This document shows, in pieces, positions 15,926 to 25,448 of a DNA stretch of 64,000 nt. The stretch spans positions 310,001-374,000 of the forward strand of contig NZ_JBMHJM010000001.1 of assembly GCF_049747295.1 (NCBI RefSeq), in the 5' to 3' direction. Source of the stretch: Afipia sp049747295. Lineage in GTDB: Bacteria; Pseudomonadota; Alphaproteobacteria; Rhizobiales; Xanthobacteraceae. The translations under genes were made by a program, and so were the position numbers. The notes beneath the pieces were generated by a model. The model was given only the letters and a program-made list of their open reading frames with translations, was not told where the DNA came from and ran no database searches. Each line of letters opens with the position of its first letter. Position 1 is the stretch's first letter.

Positions 15926-17777
15926 ATTCATTGCTTCGCGCAAGCGCTGCGACGACGAGCGCGCGGTAAAGCCGATCGGACAGCGACTTCGGCCGGTCGA
16001 GCTGCAAGCGCGACAGACACTCCATCGTGTGTGAATCCGGCTCGCTCGCGAACAAACCGCTGGCAGCCAGCCGGATCGCATCCAGCGGATTGGCCGCAGC
16101 CTCCGCAAGAATTTGCAGGGCAGGAATGAGCCGCTGCTCGACTTCGGTGAAATCACTTCCGAAAGGCAACGCCGGCAACAAGCCGGCATCCCGTGCCGGC
16201 TTCAATGCCCTGGCGATCCGGTCGGGACAGTTCTCGCGGTGGGCAGACGGAATTTGATGGGCCTTGGGGAGTTTTCCGGCGTCTTTCGCCTGCCTCATCA
16301 ATTCGTCCTGAAAGCGCGAGTCTGAGATCGACAGCATTGCGGCGATCACATCCGCATCGGAACGGCCGCGTAGATCAGCAACGCCGTACTCTGTGATCAC
16401 AACATCTCGCAAATGGCGCGGGATCGTCATGTGACCGTATGACCAGCGAATATTCGACGCGAGCTTTTTGCCTGAGCCACGGGCAGCCTCAAGCGTCAGG
16501 ATCGACCGCGCGCCTTCCAGCGCGAAGGCTTGCGCCACAAAGTTATATTGTCCGCCGACGCCACTGACGACTTGACCGTTGTCCAGACCATCAGAAATCG
16601 CGGCGCCCAATAGCGTCACCATCATCGCGTTGTTCACGAATCGTGCGTCAACACGCGCCCGCCGCTTCGTGCTTTCGTCGCCGTAGATCTCGTTCGTAAA
16701 CGACACCGGCATCATTTGGATGCGATCGAGCAGCTCGGGCGCCATCTCGCGCAATGCACGATAGAAGGATTTCGGACCGAGGAAGAACGCCGCGTGCAGC
16801 AGGACGCCGTCAACATCGCGCTTGATGATGCCCGCATCGATCAAGGCAAGAAACGCCTCGAAGAACATCTCGCTGACACCGTAGAGGCCGAACACAAACG
16901 GGCTGCTCTCCTTCACAGAACGACCCGGCGCGAGCCGCGACATGATGTTTCGAAATGCTGCGTTGTCACGGTGACGAACGATCAATCCCTGGGCCAGCGC
17001 ATCACCCACCTGACCGATACCGATCTGCAACGTGCCGCCGTCAAGGATCAGGCCTGCGGCGTGGAAGCCGATGGCATATTTCGCATCCGTGATCGGCTCG
17101 GATGGCGGCGCGAACAAGGGAAAATCGGTTTCGGGACTGTCGAGGACCGCGTGGAATTCATCGGCGGACAGATCGCCCTCGCCGGGCATGAAGGGCAGTT
17201 CGGAGTTCACCTGCCCCACAATCTTGAATGTGGTACGGCCCTCGTTGCGCGCGCGCATGAAATCGAGCGTGGTATCGGTGTTTCCGCTCAGGCTGTAACG
17301 GGTCTCGCCATTGACGATACGCTTGGCGACAAGCTGAGCGATCACATTGACGCCGCGTGTCAACAGGTAGGCCGCCGCGTGAGTATAGTTCGCCGCAATG
17401 TAATGCTGCTGTGCGTACGAGTTGCCGAGCCACTTTCCGGCGAGGAAGAAAAATTCGATGACTTCGATATTGGGAGGCAAAGCCTTGGCGTGCAGTGCCT
17501 TGGCGTAGTCGAGATCGGGATAGCCGCCGAACAAGCGCTCGATCACAGGCCCGATAAATCGCCTTTCAAGGTCGGTTGACGGGGTTGGTTTTTCCAGCGT
17601 CAGCGCTGTAAAGATCGTGAGGTGGATCGAAGGATCGGCAACAGCGCGTCTGAACAAGGCATTGATGACATGGTTGGCTTTGCCCAGCCCAAGCGGCAAC
17701 CCGACCACCAATTTCGTCCCTACCTCGCGAATAATGTCATCCGCGATCGCGTCTGGATCGGAAAAAACTCTCGGCAT
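15912..17777 (-). CDS. Acetyl-CoA hydrolase/transferase family protein
   Basis: A 621-residue enzyme of the acetyl-CoA hydrolase/4-hydroxybutyrate CoA-transferase type (class I CoA-transferase fold). The C-terminal domain is recognisable by ITEYGVADLRGRSDADVIAA, and the middle by SDGLDNGQVVSGVGGQYNF. The family's catalytic Glu is expected in the C-terminal half but I cannot fix it without an alignment. The protein is longer than the usual 430-500 residues, with extra sequence mainly at the C-terminus after about residue 520. It is convergent with the crotonase gene. Acyl substrate and acceptor are unknown. Confidence 0.85.
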   Translation of the reverse strand: MPRVFSDPDAIADDIIREVGTKLVVGLPLGLGKANHVINALFRRAVADPSIHLTIFTALTLEKPTPSTDLERRFIGPVIERLFGGYPDLDYAKALHAKALPPNIEVIEFFFLAGKWLGNSYAQQHYIAANYTHAAAYLLTRGVNVIAQLVAKRIVNGETRYSLSGNTDTTLDFMRARNEGRTTFKIVGQVNSELPFMPGEGDLSADEFHAVLDSPETDFPLFAPPSEPITDAKYAIGFHAAGLILDGGTLQIGIGQVGDALAQGLIVRHRDNAAFRNIMSRLAPGRSVKESSPFVFGLYGVSEMFFEAFLALIDAGIIKRDVDGVLLHAAFFLGPKSFYRALREMAPELLDRIQMMPVSFTNEIYGDESTKRRARVDARFVNNAMMVTLLGAAISDGLDNGQVVSGVGGQYNFVAQAFALEGARSILTLEAARGSGKKLASNIRWSYGHMTIPRHLRDVVITEYGVADLRGRSDADVIAAMLSISDSRFQDELMRQAKDAGKLPKAHQIPSAHRENCPDRIARALKPARDAGLLPALPFGSDFTEVEQRLIPALQILAEAAANPLDAIRLAASGLFASEPDSHTMECLSRLQLDRPKSLSDRLYRALVVAALARSNEFSGA

Positions 17778-17990
17778 TCCATTTCTGCTGAGTTATCGGC
17801 TCCGGCGGCGGCCGAGGAAAGTGTCCATCCCTGACATAGCGGCAAGCCGCCCGCAATCCCATCACAGAGCGTTGATCCGCCAGAGGAATGCACCTTTTCA
17901 GGGGACAAAGCTGATCACATTGTCACAGCTTCAGAATTTCTTTGCCGGACGGTTTGCCCGAGGCATCAACGCCCTCTAAACAGAGTACAA

Positions 17991-19442
17991 ATGAGGGCGT
18001 CACCCGAGCGCAAGCGCTCAGGATTGTTGCGGGAAACGATGGTTCGGCGTGGTTCAGTGTTCGGTCGCACGAAATGGCGGGTGCTGTTGTCCAGCGTCGC
18101 CTTCGGCGTCAGCGTTACGAGTTCCGCCGGGGCCGAAACCCTCAATGAGGCTCTTGTCAAAGCCTATCAGTCCAATCCGCAGCTCAATGCCGCCCGGGCC
18201 CAGCAGCGGGCGACGGACGAAAATGTCCCGCAGGCGCTCGCCGGTTACCGGCCGCAAATCGTAGCAAGTCTCAGCGCCGGATTACAACCGGTGCGCAATT
18301 TGCTCGTGGATAATACGGTCCAGACCGCCAGCCTGAAGCCCTGGACGATCGGCCTTACCGTGACACAGAATCTGTTCAACGGCTTCAAGACCGCCAGCAG
18401 CGTCCGCGTTGCCGAGCTTCAGGTGCGCTCGGGCCGGGAGGCTTTGCGGAATACCGGGCAAGGCGTGCTTCTGGACGCGGTCACGGCCTATATGAACGTC
18501 ATCGCCAATCAGGCCCTGGTCGAAGCCCAGCGCGGCAACGTGACCTTCCTGCGCGAGACCGTCGGCATCACGAAAAAGCGCCTGGATGCGGGCGATGTGA
18601 CCCCGACCGACACGGCACAGGCCGATGCCCGGCTCAGCCGGGGTCTTGCCGATCTCAATGCCGCCGAAGTCGCCCTCGAAACCAGCCGCGCCATCTACGC
18701 GCAGGTGATCGGCAATGCGCCCGGCAGCCTGGCTCCGGCTCAGACGGTTGATCGCTTTGTGCCGCGCAGCCGCCAGGACACCGTCGACGCTTCAAGCCGC
18801 GAAAACCCGGCAGTGATCGCCGCGACCTACGATGCCGATGTCGCGACCACCAACATCAGCGTGGCTGAGAGTAGCCTGCTGCCCCAGGTCAATGTGCAGG
18901 CCAACGTCAATCACGGCTCGGACACCGATCCCAACCTCGGCACCAAACGGGCCGATCAGGCTTCGGTGATCGGTAACCTCACCGTGCCGATCTATGACGG
19001 CGGTACGGCCGCATCACAGACCCGACAGGCGAAAGAGACGGCCGTCCAGAGCCGCCAAGTGCTGGAACAGGTCAGGAATCAGGCGCGTACTGCGGCGATC
19101 AGCGCCTGGATCAGCAGCGAAGGGACCAAGGTCGCCCTGTCCGCCGCCGAGGCCGAAGTCAAATCCGCGAACATCGCGCTTCAGGGCGTCCAGCGCGAGG
19201 CGCAGGCCGGTCAACGCACCACCATCGACGTTCTGAACTCTCAGCAGGACCTCACCGCCGCAAGAACGCGCCAGATCGTGGCGCAGCGCGACCGCGTGAT
19301 TGCGTCCTATACGCTTTTGAGTGCCATCGGCCGCCTCGACGTCCGTACCCTTGGCCTCAACACACCGGACTATCTGCCGGACGTGCACTATCACCAGGTG
19401 CGGGACGCCTGGCACGGTGTTCGTACACCGTCAGGCCAATAG
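17991..19442 (+). CDS. TolC-family outer-membrane channel protein
   Basis: A 483-residue outer-membrane efflux protein of the TolC type used in type I secretion and RND export. It has a signal peptide (WRVLLSSVAFGVSVTSSAGA, then ETLNEALVKAYQSNPQLNAA) and two repeated halves of long helices; NLFNGFKTASSV and TVPIYDGGTAASQ are the paired strand regions. The second methionine at 18039 (MVRRG) is an equally good start and gives a more normal leader. The gene is convergent with czcA (1-base gap), so it may supply the outer-membrane channel of that pump, but it is not in the same operon. Confidence 0.88.
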   Translation: MRASPERKRSGLLRETMVRRGSVFGRTKWRVLLSSVAFGVSVTSSAGAETLNEALVKAYQSNPQLNAARAQQRATDENVPQALAGYRPQIVASLSAGLQPVRNLLVDNTVQTASLKPWTIGLTVTQNLFNGFKTASSVRVAELQVRSGREALRNTGQGVLLDAVTAYMNVIANQALVEAQRGNVTFLRETVGITKKRLDAGDVTPTDTAQADARLSRGLADLNAAEVALETSRAIYAQVIGNAPGSLAPAQTVDRFVPRSRQDTVDASSRENPAVIAATYDADVATTNISVAESSLLPQVNVQANVNHGSDTDPNLGTKRADQASVIGNLTVPIYDGGTAASQTRQAKETAVQSRQVLEQVRNQARTAAISAWISSEGTKVALSAAEAEVKSANIALQGVQREAQAGQRTTIDVLNSQQDLTAARTRQIVAQRDRVIASYTLLSAIGRLDVRTLGLNTPDYLPDVHYHQVRDAWHGVRTPSGQ

Positions 19443-19443
19443 G

Positions 19444-22400
19444 TCAGTTACGCGCCCGGCGTGAGAAGACCGAGATCAGCACCGGCAGTGTGATCAGGAT
19501 CACCAGCGGCGCCAGTGCCATGCCCGTGACCACAACCACCGCAAGCGGCTTCTGAACCTGCGACCCGATGCCGGCCGACATCGCGGCCGGCAGCAGCCCG
19601 ATCCCCGCGACAGCGCAGGTCATCAAGACGGGACGAAGCTGCAATTCACCGGTGCGAATGGCCGCCTTCACGCGATCCATCCCCTCGTCGATCAACTGAT
19701 TGTACTGCGACAGGATGATGATGCCGTCCATCACGGCGATGCCGAATAGCGCGATGAATCCGATCGCCGCCGAGACGCTGAACGGAATGCCGCTGAACAG
19801 CAATCCGAGCACACCGCCGAATACCGCCATCGGAATCACGCTCATCGCCAACAGCGTGTCCACCACCGAACCGAAATTGAACCACAGCAGCATGGCGATC
19901 AAAGCCAGACTGATCGGGACAACGATCGACAAACGCCGGATCGCATCCTGCAGATTGCCGAATTCGCCGACCCACTCCATGTGCGAGCCAGGCGGAAGCT
20001 GCACCTGCTCCGCGACTTTGTCCTGTGCTTCCTGGATCGCGCTGCCGAGATCCCGTTCACGCACCGAGAACTTGATCGGTAGATAACGCTCCTGCTGCTC
20101 ACGGTAAATATAGGCAGCACCAGAGACGAGATTGATCGATGCCACCTCGCTCAGCGGAATTTGCGTGATGCCGTTCGGTCCCTGCACGCCGATCCTGAGA
20201 TTATGAATAGCCTCTGCGCTCTTGCGGTATTCGGGGGCCAGGCGAACAATGATCGGGAAATGCCGATCGCTGCCCGGCTCGTACAAATCACCCGCGCTGT
20301 CACCGCCGATCGCAACGCGAATGGTGGCGTTGATATCACCGGGAGAGAGCCCGTAACGCGCGGCGCGCGCACGGTCGATGTCGATCTGGATGGTCGGTTG
20401 GCCAAGAGATGTAAACACCGATAGGTCGGTGATGCCTTTCACCGTCGAAAGCACCGCCTTGATCTTGTTCGCGGTATTGGTCAGTTCCGTGAGATCATTG
20501 CCGTAGAGCTTGATCGAGTTCTCGCCCTTCACGCCCGAGACGGCTTCAGCGACGTTGTCCTGCAGATATTGCGAGAAATTGAATTCCACACCCGGAAATT
20601 TCTTCTGCAGTTCCGCCAGAAGTTCGCTCGTCACCTGATCCTTGTCATGCGAACCCGGCCACTGGCTGACGGGCTTCAGTGGTGCAAAGAATTCCGCGTT
20701 GAACAGTCCTGCCGCATCGGTGCCGTCGTCGGGGCGACCATGCTGCGAGACCACCGACTCCACTTCCGGCCGTGCCCGGATGATCTTTCGCATCTCGTTG
20801 ACGTAGGAGTTGCCCTCTTCCAGCGAGATCGTCGGCGGCAAGGTCGCGCGAATCCAGAGATTGCCTTCTTCGAGCTTGGGCAAGAACTCAAGGCCGAGGA
20901 AACGTACCGCGATAAAGGTGAGAATGACGAGGCCCACCGCCAGCGACATCACGGCCTTGCGGCTGCCAACCGCCCAGTGCAGCACCGGCATATAAATGCG
21001 GTGCAGCCATTGCACGATCCGCGTCTCGGTCTCCTGCATGTGAGCCGGAAGAATGATCGCGCTGAGCGCAGGCGTAACCGTGAATGTCGCCAGTAGGCCG
21101 CCGGCCAGCGCATAGGCATAGGTTTTGGCCATAGGTCCAAAGATATGGCCTTCCACGCCGCTCAACGTGAACAGCGGCAGAAACGCCGCGATGATGATCG
21201 CCGCAGCAAAGAAGATTGATCGCGAAACGTCGGCCGCGGCACTCAGAATGGCGTGCTGCTTGATGCCCATCACGGTTTCCGGCGAGATCGCGCTCTGCTC
21301 TTCCGGCGACAGCTCCGTCGTATGCGACAGGCGGCGGAAGATCGCCTCCACCATAATGACGGTGCCGTCGACGATCAGACCGAAGTCGATGGCGCCGACG
21401 GACAGCAGATTGGCCGACTCGCCCCGCAACACCAGAATGATGACGGCAAAGAACAGCGCGAACGGAATCGTGGCGCCGACGATGACAGCGCTGCGCAGAT
21501 CGCCGAGGAACAGCCACTGCAACAGCACGATCAGCAGGATCCCGACCACCATGTTGTGCAGCACGGTGTGCGTGGTGGTGTCGATCAGATCCTTGCGATC
21601 GTAGATGCGTTCGATCCGGACACCCGGCGGCAGGATACTCGACTTGTTGATCGATTTGACGAGTTCTTCCACCCGCGAAATCGTCGGTGCGCTCTGCTCG
21701 CCTCGGCGCATCAGCACGATACCCTGCACGATGTCGTCGTCCATATCCATGCCGGCGATGCCGAGACGTGGCTTGGACCCGATGGTGACGTTGGCCACGT
21801 CCCTGACGAGCACGGGATTGCCCCCGCTCTGGGCAACCATGGTGGTCGCCAGATCGTCGACGGAACGGATCGATCCGACGCCGCGGACCACCGCCGACTG
21901 TGCGCCGATGTTCACGGTGTTGCCGCCGACATTGATGTTCGAATTGCTCACCGCCTGCAGCAACTGCGGCAGGGTCAGGCCATAGGCGATCAGCTTGTTG
22001 AAATCGACCTGAAGCTCATACGTCTTGGTCTTGCCACCCCAGGCGGTGACATCGATGACGCCTGGGACAGCGCGGAATCGCCGTTGCAGAACCCAGTCCT
22101 GCAGTGTCTTGAGATCCAGCACGCTGTAATTCGGCGGCCCGACCAGGCGGTAGCGATAGATTTCACCGATGGGGCTGAGCGGCGAGATTTGCGGCTGGAC
22201 ATTGCCCGGCAGCGGCGAGAGCTGCGACAGCCGGTTCAGCACCTGCTGCAAAGCCTCTTCGTAAGTGTAGTCGAAGGAAAACTGCAGTTTGACGTCGGAG
22301 AGGCCGTAAAGCGAGATCGTGCGGATTGTGCGAAGGTTCTTGAGACCCGCAACCTGCGTCTCGATCGGAATGGTGATGTAGCGCTCGACTTCCTCCGCCG

Positions 22401-22584
22401 ACAGACCAGCGCTTTGCGTGACGATGTCGACCATCGGCGGCGTGGGGTCGGGATAAGCTTCAATATTGAGCTGCTGAAAGGCGAAAACGCCGCCAATCAT
22501 GACAATCATGAACAGCGCCACCATGAGATAGCGGCGGTTGACGGCAAGAGCAACAAGACGATCCATCGAGACCGGGTCTTTCAA
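19444..22584 (-). CDS. czcA: Heavy-metal-type RND efflux pump inner-membrane subunit (CzcA/CusA family)
   Basis: A 1046-residue RND transporter, the expected length, with the usual 12 transmembrane helices and two large periplasmic loops. It contains the heavy-metal-efflux motif AIDFGLIVDGTVIMVEA in TM4. FSGIPFSVSAAIGFIALFGI lies in the corresponding C-terminal half. Family members export Co, Zn, Cd, Ni or Cu/Ag with protons, together with a membrane fusion protein and an outer-membrane channel. It follows czcB on the same strand (37-base gap). An in-frame ATG at 22566 is an alternative start. The metal cannot be named from sequence. Confidence 0.92.
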   Translation of the reverse strand: MKDPVSMDRLVALAVNRRYLMVALFMIVMIGGVFAFQQLNIEAYPDPTPPMVDIVTQSAGLSAEEVERYITIPIETQVAGLKNLRTIRTISLYGLSDVKLQFSFDYTYEEALQQVLNRLSQLSPLPGNVQPQISPLSPIGEIYRYRLVGPPNYSVLDLKTLQDWVLQRRFRAVPGVIDVTAWGGKTKTYELQVDFNKLIAYGLTLPQLLQAVSNSNINVGGNTVNIGAQSAVVRGVGSIRSVDDLATTMVAQSGGNPVLVRDVANVTIGSKPRLGIAGMDMDDDIVQGIVLMRRGEQSAPTISRVEELVKSINKSSILPPGVRIERIYDRKDLIDTTTHTVLHNMVVGILLIVLLQWLFLGDLRSAVIVGATIPFALFFAVIILVLRGESANLLSVGAIDFGLIVDGTVIMVEAIFRRLSHTTELSPEEQSAISPETVMGIKQHAILSAAADVSRSIFFAAAIIIAAFLPLFTLSGVEGHIFGPMAKTYAYALAGGLLATFTVTPALSAIILPAHMQETETRIVQWLHRIYMPVLHWAVGSRKAVMSLAVGLVILTFIAVRFLGLEFLPKLEEGNLWIRATLPPTISLEEGNSYVNEMRKIIRARPEVESVVSQHGRPDDGTDAAGLFNAEFFAPLKPVSQWPGSHDKDQVTSELLAELQKKFPGVEFNFSQYLQDNVAEAVSGVKGENSIKLYGNDLTELTNTANKIKAVLSTVKGITDLSVFTSLGQPTIQIDIDRARAARYGLSPGDINATIRVAIGGDSAGDLYEPGSDRHFPIIVRLAPEYRKSAEAIHNLRIGVQGPNGITQIPLSEVASINLVSGAAYIYREQQERYLPIKFSVRERDLGSAIQEAQDKVAEQVQLPPGSHMEWVGEFGNLQDAIRRLSIVVPISLALIAMLLWFNFGSVVDTLLAMSVIPMAVFGGVLGLLFSGIPFSVSAAIGFIALFGIAVMDGIIILSQYNQLIDEGMDRVKAAIRTGELQLRPVLMTCAVAGIGLLPAAMSAGIGSQVQKPLAVVVVTGMALAPLVILITLPVLISVFSRRARN

Positions 22585-22621
22585 AAAAAGCGGAATCTTT
22601 CAGGGAAAGACGCGACTCGAG

Positions 22622-23887
22622 TTAGGTACCTGATGATGCAGCACGATCGATGAAGAGACTGCCCTTAGTCACGATCCGATCACCGGGGGAAAGATTGCCC
22701 TTCACCTCCACGAGATCACCATTGGCCAAGCCGACCTTGATCTGGCGCAACTCGAGGGATTTGTCATCGCGTAGGACCCAGACTCGCACCTGATCACCCT
22801 CATAGATCAACGCCTGCTTTGGCACGCCGATGGCCGGGCGCTCACCGGCTGAGTAGATCGTGACGTTGGCAAACATCTCCGGCTTCAACACTCCGCCCGG
22901 ATTATCGATCGTGGCGCGAACCATCAATCTGCGCGTTGTGGGATCGATCGCGGCCGACACGTAATTGATCCGCGCGGTCATGGTTTTGCCGGGGAGTGCA
23001 AGAACGCTGAAGGTGATCTCCTGCCCCACCTCAATGGCCGGGGCTTCGGTTTCGCGAACGAACGCCGTGAGCCATACGGTCGAAAGATCGCCGATCACAA
23101 ATACCGGATCGCTGGCACCGGCATTGACGTATTGACCAGGGCCGATCTTCCGCTGGACCACCGTGCCGGTAATCGGCGAATAGATCGTCGTTTCCGGATT
23201 GATACGGCCCTTCTCCTGGAAGGTGGTAATCGCCTCGTCTGTGAGGCCAAGTATGCGCAAGCGATTGCGCGCGGCTTCAAGCGCGGTCTCCGATGAGCGC
23301 ATGTCGTTCTGGGCGGATACAAGCGCCGCCTGCGATTGCTGGTAATCCTTGAGCGGCGCAGCCTTACCCTCATAGAGATCGTGGGCCCGCTTGTCCTGGA
23401 TCTGCGCCAGCTCGAGTTGCGACTTCGCCTTGTTGAGTGCCGTCGCCGCTGTGATGAAGTCGTTCTGGGCCTGCACGGTATCAGCTGCTTCAATCACGAA
23501 CAGGGGCTGCCCCTGGGTGACCTTATCACCCGGTCGCGCCAGCAGCTTCGTGACCCGGCCTGCATACGGCGAGAACACCGGCGTTGAGCGGTCCTCATCA
23601 ACCGCGATCTTGCCCTCTGTCGTATGCTCAGCCCTGAAGACGTGCTCGCTCACGGGCTGGATGGTCAGGGTGGCAAGCTCGGTCGGCGTCGGCGTGTAGC
23701 GAAAAAGGCTTTTCCGCGACTGGCTCGAAATCTCGGAACTGTCCTTTTCCGGGGCTCCGTTGCGCGTCAGACCGAAGGCGGCAGCGCCCGCGAGCACCAG
23801 CAGCCCTGCACCAACAGCTAAGCGCCGCCGGGCAAGGCTCTGAAATACGGCAGGAAAGCCGCCCTGTTCGGAGTTTTCTTTGGTCAT
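22622..23887 (-). CDS. czcB: RND efflux periplasmic adaptor (CzcB-type membrane fusion protein)
   Basis: A 421-residue periplasmic adaptor with an N-terminal membrane anchor (LAVGAGLLVLAGAAAFGLT). A lipoyl/barrel-sandwich hybrid split by a helical hairpin follows (GRVTKLLARPGDKVTQGQPL ... TIYSPITGTVVQRKIGPGQ), then beta-barrel and membrane-proximal domains. The helical hairpin (residues about 150-220) contacts the outer-membrane channel in the family. It is the first gene of the czcBA pair and lies 96 bases after the CaiB/BaiF transferase on the same strand. No metal-binding His cluster is visible at the N-terminus. Confidence 0.9.
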   Translation of the reverse strand: MTKENSEQGGFPAVFQSLARRRLAVGAGLLVLAGAAAFGLTRNGAPEKDSSEISSQSRKSLFRYTPTPTELATLTIQPVSEHVFRAEHTTEGKIAVDEDRSTPVFSPYAGRVTKLLARPGDKVTQGQPLFVIEAADTVQAQNDFITAATALNKAKSQLELAQIQDKRAHDLYEGKAAPLKDYQQSQAALVSAQNDMRSSETALEAARNRLRILGLTDEAITTFQEKGRINPETTIYSPITGTVVQRKIGPGQYVNAGASDPVFVIGDLSTVWLTAFVRETEAPAIEVGQEITFSVLALPGKTMTARINYVSAAIDPTTRRLMVRATIDNPGGVLKPEMFANVTIYSAGERPAIGVPKQALIYEGDQVRVWVLRDDKSLELRQIKVGLANGDLVEVKGNLSPGDRIVTKGSLFIDRAASSGT

Positions 23888-23983
23888 GCAAAATTGTTCC
23901 TGCGGCAGGCTGACGCAGCCAATCCGCTAATAGTGCTACTTTGCAGATTAGGACAATCAAAAACCGCGGAACGGATATTTTTT

Positions 23984-25387
23984 TCAGTTAATGCCGGTTT
24001 CCGGCCACGCTAGGGGGCTAGCTCCCAGTTGCACTGCGGGATGGGACCAACTCGGAGGTGTCGTCGAAAGTACCGCTGAATGGCGAATGGCCCGCAGCTT
24101 TCCGAAACCGGACGGGCTGTCCTCAAGAAATGGCGCAACCGCCTCACCCTTGATATCGGTGCTTCCAAGTCCGCCATCGAGCCGCCCGAGATTCCAGAGC
24201 CAACGGCCGGTCTGAGCCAGCGAGACCCGGACGTGCCAGCTGCCGCCCTCATGCGCCTGCCGCAGCCGCGCCATCATTGCCCCGAACGCCATCAGATAAC
24301 CGGTTGCATGATCGAGGATCTGCATCGGCAATTCCTTTGGCCCTTCAACACCAGCCGCCTGCCCCTCGGCATGGTTGAAACCGGTCGAAGTCTGAACCAG
24401 CGAATCGAAGCCTCGACGGCCCGCCCAGGGACCGACGTGGCCATAGGCAGACAGCGATACGTAAATGATGCCGGGGTTTATCTGCGCGGCATCCTCAGGT
24501 GAAAAGCCAAGGGCCCCGATCGATTGCGAGCGATAGCCCTGCGAGAAGATGTCGGCGCCCGCTAACAGGCCCCGCAACGTGTCGCGCCCCCGCTCCGTTT
24601 TGAGATCGGCGAAGCTCGACAGCTTGCCGCGCCCGGTATCGATCACCAGCCAGGGGATCGATGGAAGATGGGGCGAAGACATCAGCATGACGTCCGCCCC
24701 GTGCGCGGCCCAGGTGCGGCCCGCCACAGGGCCTGCAATGACGCGCGACAGATCGAGCACACGCAATCCCGCCAATGGACGATGACCTGTCGGCCATGGC
24801 TTCGGCGCGGCCTCGCCGATCTTCTCGATGGTGAGTAGCGGCAACTGCTCCAGTGCCTTGGCTTGCGGATGTGCGAGCCATTCATCGTGGGTGCGCATCA
24901 TCGAGACCACGCAACCGCCGGCATAGGCCGCCGTTTCGAAATCGTCAGCCTTCCATTGCATTAAGGCCCGCTGCACGTCGTCGCGCTCCGGCTTGCAAGC
25001 CAGCACCTTGCAGATATTGTCGCGATGATGCGGGAAATTTGTGTGAAGTCGGACATAACGGCCATCACCGGTTTTGTAGATGCCTGCGGTCGGATCCCAC
25101 GCCGGTGGAGGCGGCTTATCATCGACACGAAGATAGCGCTCGCTGCGGCATTCCACGGCAGCATGGAGCATATCGACGGAGACCCTCTGTCTTTCCCCGC
25201 TACGTGCTTTCCATATCTCGGCCGCGGCAAGGCCGGCTGCTGCGATGGTGACCTGCGCCGCTGCCCCGACGCGAAAGGATGACGGGAGCACAGGCTCCTG
25301 CCCGGTCAGCGTCACGGCATCGAGTGCGGATGGATCGCCCCCACCAAGCGTCCAGAGATCGGCAAGAATATCGCGGGTCGATTGCAT
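23984..25387 (-). CDS. CaiB/BaiF family (class III) CoA-transferase
   Basis: A 467-residue protein of the CaiB/BaiF family, which moves CoA between carboxylic acids by a covalent Asp-CoA intermediate. The core motifs appear in the C-terminal half: LAGLRVLDLSRVIAGPVAGR, then LKTERGRDTLRGLLAGADIF. The probable catalytic Asp lies in QILDHATGYLMAFGAM. The N-terminal 200 residues resemble a second, degenerate copy of the fold (AAQVTIAAAGLAAAEIWKAR), as in the long members of the family. Substrate is unknown. The gene lies between the dnaE2 and czcBA units on the minus strand. Confidence 0.88.
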   Translation of the reverse strand: MQSTRDILADLWTLGGGDPSALDAVTLTGQEPVLPSSFRVGAAAQVTIAAAGLAAAEIWKARSGERQRVSVDMLHAAVECRSERYLRVDDKPPPPAWDPTAGIYKTGDGRYVRLHTNFPHHRDNICKVLACKPERDDVQRALMQWKADDFETAAYAGGCVVSMMRTHDEWLAHPQAKALEQLPLLTIEKIGEAAPKPWPTGHRPLAGLRVLDLSRVIAGPVAGRTWAAHGADVMLMSSPHLPSIPWLVIDTGRGKLSSFADLKTERGRDTLRGLLAGADIFSQGYRSQSIGALGFSPEDAAQINPGIIYVSLSAYGHVGPWAGRRGFDSLVQTSTGFNHAEGQAAGVEGPKELPMQILDHATGYLMAFGAMMARLRQAHEGGSWHVRVSLAQTGRWLWNLGRLDGGLGSTDIKGEAVAPFLEDSPSGFGKLRAIRHSAVLSTTPPSWSHPAVQLGASPLAWPETGIN

Positions 25388-25448
25388 CAGCGCCTCCGGC
25401 AGATTGACGCCGAAACATTGCGCCGAAGTTCCTGCACATCAAGCGACC

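Noticed and set aside
21253..22653. Long plus-strand open frame of 466 codons
   Set aside because: It is antisense to czcA, whose RND motifs are clear; composition is that of a shadow frame.
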